NCBI GenBank assembly: GCA_002314145.1
Contig: DCCG01000046.1
Coordinates: forward strand, 1-64,000
Length of the DNA: 64,000 bases
Direction: 5' to 3'
Source of the DNA: Thalassolituus sp. UBA1087
Lineage (GTDB): Bacteria > Pseudomonadota > Gammaproteobacteria > Pseudomonadales > Oceanobacteraceae
Under the pieces are notes generated by a model, which saw nothing but the letters and a program-made list of their open reading frames with translations, searched no databases and was not told the origin of the DNA. This document shows positions 58,253 through 64,000 of the stretch, in pieces (position 1 is the stretch's first letter; every line of letters starts with the position of its first letter). The translations under genes and the position numbers were made by a program.

Positions 58253-59398
58253 ATGACAGGTGAAGCAAAAACCTCCCGTGCCGGGCTGGCGCAGCGTAAG
58301 CGCTGGGTGATTAAAATCGGCAGTGCGCTGCTGACCAATGATGGCCAGGGGCTGAACCGCGATGGTATGCGTGACTGGGTTGATCAGATTGCTCATTTAC
58401 TGGATCAGGGTCATGAAGTTGTGCTGGTGTCGTCAGGGTCCGTGGCTGAGGGGATGACCCGGCTGGGCTGGAAGCAGCGTCCGGATGAAGTACACAAACT
58501 GCAGGCCGCTGCGGCCGTCGGACAGATGGGGCTGGTTCAGGCCTATGAAAGCGCGTTTGCTGCTCATCAGCGTACCACCGCCCAGATTCTGCTGACTCAC
58601 GATGACCTCAGTGACCGTAAGCGTTACCTGAATGCCCGTACCACACTGCGTGAGCTGCTGACGCTGGGGGTCGTGCCCATCGTCAATGAAAACGATACCG
58701 TTGTGACCGATGAAATCCGTTTCGGCGATAACGACACCCTGGGAGCATTAGTGGCGAATCTCGTCATGGCGGATATTCTGGTCATTCTCACGGATCAGGA
58801 CGGTCTGTACACAGCGGACCCGCGTTCCGTACCGGATGCTGAGCTGATCACGGAAGGGCGGGCGTCGGATTCACGCTACCTGTCCATGGCCGGAGGTGCC
58901 GGCACGCTGGGGCGCGGTGGCATGCTGACCAAGGTCAAAGCTGCGCGGCTGGCTTCACGCTCAGGGGCTGATACGCTTATTGTGGGTGGCCGCATAGATG
59001 ACGTCATTGCCCGTGTTCATGCCGGTGAGGCGCTAGGGACACTGCTGGTGGCTGATGAAGAGCCGGTTGCCGCGCGTAAGCAATGGATTGCCGGTCATTT
59101 ACAGACTCACGGGGAACTGGTGCTGGATGCCGGTGCCATAAAAGCCCTGCGTGAAGGCGGCCGCAGTCTGCTGCCGGTGGGGGTAACGGCGGTGCGCGGG
59201 CGCTTCGACCGTGGTCAGGTCGTTGCCTGTGTGGATGAGCAGAGCAACCTGGTGGCCAAAGGTCTGGTTAACTATGATGATGCCGACGCCGCAAAAATAA
59301 TCCGTACCGCCAGTCGTGATCTGGAACAGGCGCTGGGGTATATTGCCGAGCCGGAAATGATTCACCGGGATAACCTGGCGATCCTGTATCCCCTGTAA
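58253..59398 (+). CDS. proB: glutamate 5-kinase
   Basis: A 381-residue enzyme phosphorylating glutamate, the first step of proline synthesis and the feedback-controlled one. The amino-acid kinase domain (KRWVIKIGSALLTNDGQG, VSSGSVAEGM, PIVNENDTVVTDEIRFGDND, GTLGRGGMLTKVKAA) spans to about 265; a C-terminal PUA domain (AGAIKALREGGRSLLPVGVT) follows. Directly downstream of obgE, the usual arrangement. Confidence 0.97.
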   Translation: MTGEAKTSRAGLAQRKRWVIKIGSALLTNDGQGLNRDGMRDWVDQIAHLLDQGHEVVLVSSGSVAEGMTRLGWKQRPDEVHKLQAAAAVGQMGLVQAYESAFAAHQRTTAQILLTHDDLSDRKRYLNARTTLRELLTLGVVPIVNENDTVVTDEIRFGDNDTLGALVANLVMADILVILTDQDGLYTADPRSVPDAELITEGRASDSRYLSMAGGAGTLGRGGMLTKVKAARLASRSGADTLIVGGRIDDVIARVHAGEALGTLLVADEEPVAARKQWIAGHLQTHGELVLDAGAIKALREGGRSLLPVGVTAVRGRFDRGQVVACVDEQSNLVAKGLVNYDDADAAKIIRTASRDLEQALGYIAEPEMIHRDNLAILYPL

Positions 59399-59430
59399 TC
59401 CTGCCTGAAGTAATAACAATGAGGAATCTC

Positions 59431-60270
59431 ATGATCGAGAATGTCAAAGTCGCTGCGCTGGATGTCAGCAATGAAGCACCGTTTACTCTGTTTGGTGGCA
59501 TGAATGTGCTGGAAAGCCGCGATCTGGCCATGTCCATCTGTGAGCATTATGTCAAAGTGACGGAAAAGCTGGGCATTCCCTACGTATTCAAGGCATCGTT
59601 CGATAAGGCTAATCGCTCTTCCATCAATTCCTACCGTGGCCCGGGGATGGAAGAAGGCCTGAAGATTTTTGAAGAAATCAAAAAGACCTTCAATGTTCCT
59701 CTGATCACAGACGTCCATGAGCCCTATCAGGCAGCGCCTGTGGCGGAAGTGGTTGATGTGATTCAGCTGCCGGCGTTCCTTGCACGTCAGACCGATCTGG
59801 TGGTGGCCATGGCAGAAACCGGTGCCGCCATTAATGTGAAGAAGCCTCAGTTCCTGGCGCCGCATGAAATGCGCCATATCATCAAAAAGTTTGCTGAAGC
59901 CGGTAATGAGCGCGTGATGTTGTGCGAGCGCGGTTCCTGCTTTGGTTACAACAATCTGGTGGTGGACATGCTGGGCATGGACGAAATGAAGCAGCAGGCA
60001 CCGGTGATCTTTGATGCCACGCACGCGCTGCAACGTCCGGGCGGCCGTTCGGATTCCGCCGATGGACGCCGTCAGCAGGCATTCCAGCTGGCCCGCTCCG
60101 GTATGGCGCTGGGCATCGCCGGTCTGTTCCTCGAGGCTCACCCGAACCCGGCCGAAGCCAAGTGTGACGGCCCCTGTGCGCTGCCGCTGGATAAGCTGGA
60201 GCCTTATCTGGCTCAGATGAAGGCGGTGGATGAACTGGTTAAGTCGTTTGAAGCTGTGATTATCGACTGA
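59431..60270 (+). CDS. kdsA: 3-deoxy-8-phosphooctulonate synthase
   Basis: A 279-residue KDO8P synthase condensing PEP and arabinose-5-phosphate for the LPS inner core. Diagnostic motifs: FKASFDKANRSSINSYRGPG, TDVHEPYQAAPVAEVVDVIQ, LPAFLARQTDL, NVKKPQFLAP, CERGSCFGYNNLVVDM, FDATHALQRPGG and FLEAHPNPAEAKCDGPCALP. Metal-independent type appears likely from Asn in INVKKPQ. GAGG is 6 nt before the ATG. In many relatives this gene sits between pyrG and eno, not after proB. Confidence 0.96.
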   Translation: MIENVKVAALDVSNEAPFTLFGGMNVLESRDLAMSICEHYVKVTEKLGIPYVFKASFDKANRSSINSYRGPGMEEGLKIFEEIKKTFNVPLITDVHEPYQAAPVAEVVDVIQLPAFLARQTDLVVAMAETGAAINVKKPQFLAPHEMRHIIKKFAEAGNERVMLCERGSCFGYNNLVVDMLGMDEMKQQAPVIFDATHALQRPGGRSDSADGRRQQAFQLARSGMALGIAGLFLEAHPNPAEAKCDGPCALPLDKLEPYLAQMKAVDELVKSFEAVIID

Positions 60271-60286
60271 TTAGCACTTCAACAGA

Positions 60287-60315
60287 TTGAATCGCTGGCG
60301 CGCAGCCTGTATTAT
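60287..60315 (+). promoter_or_regulatory. rpsT promoter
   Basis: TTGAAT (60287-60292), exactly 17 nt, TATTAT (60310-60315), followed by a GC-rich GTGCGCCC start region typical of stringently controlled promoters. About 90 nt before the rpsT start. Confidence 0.75.
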
Positions 60316-60403
60316 GTGCGCCCTTAGTTGACAGGGTCGGGCTGCTTCAGCATAATCCCGCCCCTCTCAGAATGAATGAATAACCAAATTTGAGGAGCCG
60401 ACT

Positions 60404-60670
60404 GTGGCAAATTCCGCTGGTTCTCGTAAACGCGCCCGTCAGGCTATCAAACGTCGTGCCCGTACTGTGGCTCTGCGCTCCATGGTGCGTACTTACATTA
60501 AAAAAGTACAATCTGCTGTAGCGACTAACGACTATGAGCAAGCCCAGGCTGCGTTTACAAAAGCTCAACCTTATATCGACAAGATGGTAAACAAAGGCAT
60601 CCTGCACAAAAATGCAGCTGCCCGTACCAAAAGCCGTCTGAACGCTAAGGTATTCGCACTGAAAGGCTGA
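60404..60670 (+). CDS. rpsT: 30S ribosomal protein S20
   Basis: An 88-residue S20 (E. coli 87). It opens with GTG giving MANSAGSRKRARQAIKRRAR, followed by MVRTYIKKVQSAV and the C-terminal KNAAARTKSRLNAKVFAL. The GTG start is rare for a ribosomal gene of this strength but parallels the UUG start of E. coli rpsT, where the weak codon allows autogenous control. GAGGAG lies about 8 nt upstream. Monocistronic, with its own promoter and terminator. Confidence 0.98.
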   Translation: MANSAGSRKRARQAIKRRARTVALRSMVRTYIKKVQSAVATNDYEQAQAAFTKAQPYIDKMVNKGILHKNAAARTKSRLNAKVFALKG

Positions 60671-60691
60671 TCTCCGATCACTCTTCAGTCG

Positions 60692-60722
60692 ACAGAAAAC
60701 CCGCTTTGGCGGGTTTTTCTGT
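60692..60722 (+). terminator. rho-independent terminator after rpsT
   Basis: AAACCCGC, loop TTTG, GCGGGTTTTTCTGT: a GC-rich stem followed by a five-T run, 22 nt after the rpsT stop. Confidence 0.9.
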
Positions 60723-60779
60723 TTCTGGGCCGGGAGTATGATCCCAGCGGTCGTATATTAAAGGGACAGGAATCAGAAC

Positions 60780-62348
60780 ATGGCCGAGTCGCCGGTTGAG
60801 TCATCCGCTGAAAAAAGCCCGGGCCTGCTGCGCTCATCCTCCATCGTCAGTGTGATGACTTTGCTCAGCCGGGTGTTGGGTCTGGTGCGTGATGTGGTGA
60901 TCGCCCAGTATTTCGGTACCCGCGCCGATGCTTTCTTTGTCGCCTTCAAAATCCCCAACTTTTTCCGCCGCCTGTTTGCGGAAGGGGCTTTTTCCGTTGC
61001 TTTTGTTCCGGTTCTGAGCGAATACCGCCGCCTGCGGCCGCTGGATGAAGTCCGTCTGCTGATTTCTCGGGTATCCGGCGTGCTGGGACTGGCGCTGCTG
61101 GGGCTGACCGTACTGGCGATTCTGTTTGCCGATTACCTGCCATGGATTTTTTCCCCGGGCTTCCGGGATGATCCGGCCAAATTTGCCCTCACCGGTGATC
61201 TGTTACGTATCACCTTTCCTTATCTGCTCTTTATTTCTCTGACGGCGTTTGCGTCCGCTGTTCTCAATGCCTATGGCCGTTTTGCGGTACCGGCGTTTAC
61301 GCCTGTGTTGCTGAATCTATGTCTGATCGCTGCCGCCGTCGTGATGAGTGACTGGTTTGCCGAGCCTCTGTATGCGCTGGCCTGGGGGGTATTCCTCGCC
61401 GGTCTGGTGCAGCTGGTTTTCCAGTTGCCGTTTGTCGCCCGGCTGGGGCTTCTGGTGCGGCCAACCTGTGTCCGTGAAGACGAGGGCGTCAGGCGGATCG
61501 GTAAACTTATGGTACCGGCCCTGTTCGGCGTATCCGTCAGTCAGATCAATCTGCTGCTGGATACACTGCTGGCGTCATTTCTGGAGAGCGGTTCCGTCAG
61601 TTGGCTGTATTATTCGGACCGGCTGAATAACCTGCCGCTGGGCATCTTTGCTATCGCTATCGGGGTGGTCATTCTGCCATCCCTGTCCGGTAAACACGCA
61701 GCGAATGATGGCGAAGCATTCTCTCGTACGCTGGACTGGGCGGTGCGTATGGTCTTTCTGCTGGCATTGCCGGCAGCGCTGGCGCTGGTGGTGCTGGCGA
61801 CACCGCTGATGTCGACGATTTTTTATCATGGCGAGATCACGGCTTACGATATTGGCAAAATGACCCTGAGTCTGCAGGCTTACGGCTCCGGGCTGCTGGC
61901 CTTTATGCTGATCAAGGTGCTGGCGCCAGGTTATTACGCCCGCCAGGACACCAGAACCCCCGTGAAAATCGGTATTCAGGCGATGGTGGTGAATATGCTC
62001 CTGAACCTGGCGCTGGTGTTTCCACTGCAGCATGTGGGTCTGGCGCTGGCCACCTCACTGTCGGCGTATTACAACGTGTTTATGCTCTACCGCGGGCTGC
62101 GCAAAACCGGGGCTTACCGCCATCAGCCGGGCTGGCTGATGTTCATTGCCAAGCTGTTGCTGGCGAACCTTGCCCTGTCCGGCGTGATGTTCTGGTTGAT
62201 GGGTAACACCGCGCAATGGCTCAGCTGGAGCAGCTGGGACCGTTCGCTGTGGCTGGCCCTGATCGTGGTATCCGGTGTTGCTGTCTACTTTTCGGTGCTG
62301 GTTGCGGCGGGTCTGCGTCTGCGTCATCTGCGGGGCTCAGTCTTCTGA
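60780..62348 (+). CDS. murJ: lipid II flippase MurJ
   Basis: A 522-residue MOP-superfamily protein with about 14 membrane helices. The N-terminal stretch SIVSVMTLLSRVLGLVRDVV, FGTRADAFFVAFKIPNFFRR and LFAEGAFSVAFVPVLSEYRR are MurJ signatures with the conserved Arg and Glu of the substrate cavity; LAPGYYARQDTRTPVKIG is also typical. Flips lipid II to the periplasm. Next to ribF-ileS, as in pseudomonads. Confidence 0.96.
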   Translation: MAESPVESSAEKSPGLLRSSSIVSVMTLLSRVLGLVRDVVIAQYFGTRADAFFVAFKIPNFFRRLFAEGAFSVAFVPVLSEYRRLRPLDEVRLLISRVSGVLGLALLGLTVLAILFADYLPWIFSPGFRDDPAKFALTGDLLRITFPYLLFISLTAFASAVLNAYGRFAVPAFTPVLLNLCLIAAAVVMSDWFAEPLYALAWGVFLAGLVQLVFQLPFVARLGLLVRPTCVREDEGVRRIGKLMVPALFGVSVSQINLLLDTLLASFLESGSVSWLYYSDRLNNLPLGIFAIAIGVVILPSLSGKHAANDGEAFSRTLDWAVRMVFLLALPAALALVVLATPLMSTIFYHGEITAYDIGKMTLSLQAYGSGLLAFMLIKVLAPGYYARQDTRTPVKIGIQAMVVNMLLNLALVFPLQHVGLALATSLSAYYNVFMLYRGLRKTGAYRHQPGWLMFIAKLLLANLALSGVMFWLMGNTAQWLSWSSWDRSLWLALIVVSGVAVYFSVLVAAGLRLRHLRGSVF

Positions 62349-62382
62349 CTGCAGGTGAGTGTTCACTGACTGGCCAAATGGC

Positions 62383-62411
62383 TGTTACCTGAAGGGCAGG
62401 TTAGCTATAAT
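62383..62411 (+). promoter_or_regulatory. possible ribF promoter
   Basis: TATAAT (62406-62411) is a perfect -10, with TGTTAC 17 nt upstream as a weak -35. Transcription would start near 62418, 26 nt before the ribF ATG. Confidence 0.45.
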
Positions 62412-62443
62412 CCGGCCTTTTCTTTTGACCAGGTTGATAATCA

Positions 62444-63385
62444 ATGCGCTTGCTGCGTGGGCTTCACAACATTCCTGCAGAATTTAAAGGCTGTGCTGCG
62501 ACCATAGGCACCTTTGATGGTCTGCATCTGGGCCACCAGCGCATTATTCATTCGCTTAAAGCTGTGTCAGAACGTCGCGGGGTGCCGACGCTGGTGATGC
62601 TGTTTGAGCCTCAGCCAAAAGAGTTTTTCGCCCCTGATGCGGCGCCGGCGCGCCTCGCTAATCTGCGCGAAAAACTGCAGGATCTGAAAGCGCAGCAGGT
62701 CGACTATGTTCTGTGCCTGCCTTTCAATCAGGCATTGCGTTCCATGTCAGCCGATGCCTTTATCCAGGATATTCTGATTTCCGCGCTGGGGATCAAGCAT
62801 CTGATCGTGGGGGATGACTTCCGCTTTGGCTGCGACCGCCGTGGTGATTACCAGCTGTTGCGTGAGGCTGGTGATAAATACGGCTTTGAAGTGCAGGATA
62901 CGCCGACCCATGAGCTGGATGCGGAACGCATCAGCAGCACCCGTATCCGTACCGAACTGGCGGCTAACAACCTGGTGCGGGCGGCGCATATGCTCGACCG
63001 CAGTTACCGTATGTCCGGGCGGGTGGCTTACGGCCGTCAGCTGGGCCGGCTGCTGGATACGCCCACAGCCAATGTGATGGTACACCGCAAAAAGCTGCCG
63101 ATGACCGGTGTTTATGCCGTACATGCCACGGTAGAAGAGAGCGGTGAGAAATATCAGGGGGTCGCTAATATCGGTGTGAAACCGACGGTGACCGGTGATG
63201 CCAAACCCTCCCTGGAAGTGCATCTGTTTGATTTTGACGGCTCCCTGTACCACCGTCACCTGACGGTGGAATTTGCCCACAAAATCCGCGAAGAAAAGAA
63301 GTTTGATGGTATCGACGCTCTGCGGGCTGCAATCGAAAACGACAAGCAGGCCGCACGGCAATATTTTTCAGCTCTGAATGACTGA
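62444..63385 (+). CDS. ribF: bifunctional riboflavin kinase / FAD synthetase
   Basis: A 313-residue enzyme (E. coli 313) making FMN and FAD. The N-terminal FAD synthetase module has the nucleotidyltransferase HxGH motif in IGTFDGLHLGHQRII and VGDDFRFGCDRRGDY, with RISSTRIR near residue 163. The C-terminal flavokinase has GRVAYGRQLGRLLDTPTANV (PTAN motif) and LEVHLFDFDGSLYHRHLTVEF. Precedes ileS, the conserved order. Confidence 0.97.
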   Translation: MRLLRGLHNIPAEFKGCAATIGTFDGLHLGHQRIIHSLKAVSERRGVPTLVMLFEPQPKEFFAPDAAPARLANLREKLQDLKAQQVDYVLCLPFNQALRSMSADAFIQDILISALGIKHLIVGDDFRFGCDRRGDYQLLREAGDKYGFEVQDTPTHELDAERISSTRIRTELAANNLVRAAHMLDRSYRMSGRVAYGRQLGRLLDTPTANVMVHRKKLPMTGVYAVHATVEESGEKYQGVANIGVKPTVTGDAKPSLEVHLFDFDGSLYHRHLTVEFAHKIREEKKFDGIDALRAAIENDKQAARQYFSALND

Positions 63386-63425
63386 TATCAGAGCGATAAT
63401 CACGATGTATTAAAAGTGACTGAAT

Positions 63426-64000
63426 ATGAACGATAAAGTGGAAAGCCAGTACAAATCGACGCTGAACCTGCCAGACACGGATTTTCCGATGCGTGGCAAT
63501 CTGGCAAAACGCGAACCGGATATGCTGAAACGCTGGGAAGAAACCGGTCTGTATCAGAAAATCCGCGCTGCCCGTGCCGGTCGTGACCAGTTTATTCTGC
63601 ACGACGGCCCTCCTTATGCGAACGGCAACATTCATATCGGCCATGCAGTCAATAAAATTCTGAAAGATATTATTATCAAGTCGCAGACACTGGACGGCAA
63701 AGATGCGCCCTACGTTCCGGGCTGGGATTGTCACGGCTTGCCGATTGAACTCAAAGTGGAAGAAAAAATCGGCAAGGTCGGTGAAAAGGTAACAGCGGCG
63801 GAATTCCGTAAACAGTGCCGTGCGTATGCCAGTGAACAGGTGGATGGTCAGCGCCGCGACTTTAAACGTCTGATGGTGCTGGGTGACTGGGATAACCCCT
63901 ATCTGACGATGGATTTTAAATTCGAAGCGGACATCATCCGTACGCTCGGAAACATCATCGATAATGGCCACCTGCACAAAGGGTTTAAACCGGTTAACTG
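63426..64000 (+). CDS. ileS: isoleucyl-tRNA synthetase (5' part, runs off the window)
   Basis: The first 191 residues of a class I synthetase, cut by the window end. Translation from the ATG gives MNDKVESQYKSTLNLPDTDF, the typical bacterial IleRS opening; the ATP-binding HIGH motif is in GPPYANGNIHIGHAVNKIL, followed by PGWDCHGLPIELKVE. The start follows ribF by 40 nt. The editing domain, KMSKS loop and zinc site lie outside. Confidence 0.97.
   Translation, partial: MNDKVESQYKSTLNLPDTDFPMRGNLAKREPDMLKRWEETGLYQKIRAARAGRDQFILHDGPPYANGNIHIGHAVNKILKDIIIKSQTLDGKDAPYVPGWDCHGLPIELKVEEKIGKVGEKVTAAEFRKQCRAYASEQVDGQRRDFKRLMVLGDWDNPYLTMDFKFEADIIRTLGNIIDNGHLHKGFKPVN

Overview
The window looks like chromosomal DNA of a marine-type gammaproteobacterium (Oceanospirillales/Pseudomonadales-like). 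The reasons are the gene content and order: minCDE, an ispB / rplU-rpmA-obgE-proB block, rpsT-murJ-ribF-ileS, a proA-nadD-rsfS-rlmH-mrdA-rodA-mltB-rlpA block, dacA-ybeD-lipB-lipA, and many small families typical of that group (DUF2788, DUF3549, DUF4404, PA3496-like, TorF-like). This is inferred from gene families only; no 16S or other marker is present. I saw no tRNA, rRNA, CRISPR, insertion sequence or prophage.

Layout. 1-5.7 kb: a chemoreceptor, a 2OG-Fe(II) oxygenase, a Gdt1-type Mn exporter behind what looks like a yybP-ykoY manganese riboswitch, a PA3496-like micro-protein, an M42 peptidase with a small partner, and a parvulin. 5.7-8.4 kb: a leftward HopJ-minC-minD-minE-pqiA-like operon. 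8.4-12.6 kb: LexA-controlled dinB, then a glycosyltransferase overlapping a PAP2 phosphatase, and an AraC regulator. 12.8-24 kb: accessory genes, many unknown, with TetR, FAD oxidoreductase and AdeT-like solute-binding proteins, a CBS protein, an AAA-less NifA-like GAF/Fis protein behind a sigma-54-type promoter, and a second GT4 glycosyltransferase. 24-30 kb: a CHASE2 adenylate cyclase facing a two-gene FecR / TPR-barrel operon, then a tiny CcoM-like gene behind two FNR/Anr boxes. 30-37.6 kb: a leftward cell-wall elongation and ribosome-maturation operon. 37.7-44.6 kb: a tandem pair of membrane proteins with degenerate GGDEF domains, a methyltransferase, DedA, DUF3549, YchJ and others. 44.7-48.1 kb: dacA-ybeD-lipB converging on lipA, separated by four perfect 16-bp tandem repeats fused to a bidirectional terminator. 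48.3-55 kb: TorF-like protein, YdcH, a response regulator, trxC, the agmatine-to-putrescine pair aguB-aguA, and dsbD. 55-64 kb: ispB, then the rightward rplU...ileS housekeeping block with kdsA placed between proB and rpsT; ileS runs off the end.

How the genes fit together. Envelope growth dominates: PBP2/RodA elongation, MltB, RlpA, DacA, MurJ, Min division-site selection, KdsA (LPS), IspB (quinone chain) and DsbD/TrxC redox. The most interesting accessory features are the cyclase / FecR / TPR-barrel locus, which resembles a Slam-like exporter with its substrate next to a periplasm-sensing cyclase; the orphan CcoM-like gene with class II FNR/Anr promoter geometry; the sigma-54 promoter and upstream palindrome before an AAA-less NifA-like gene; and the manganese riboswitch.
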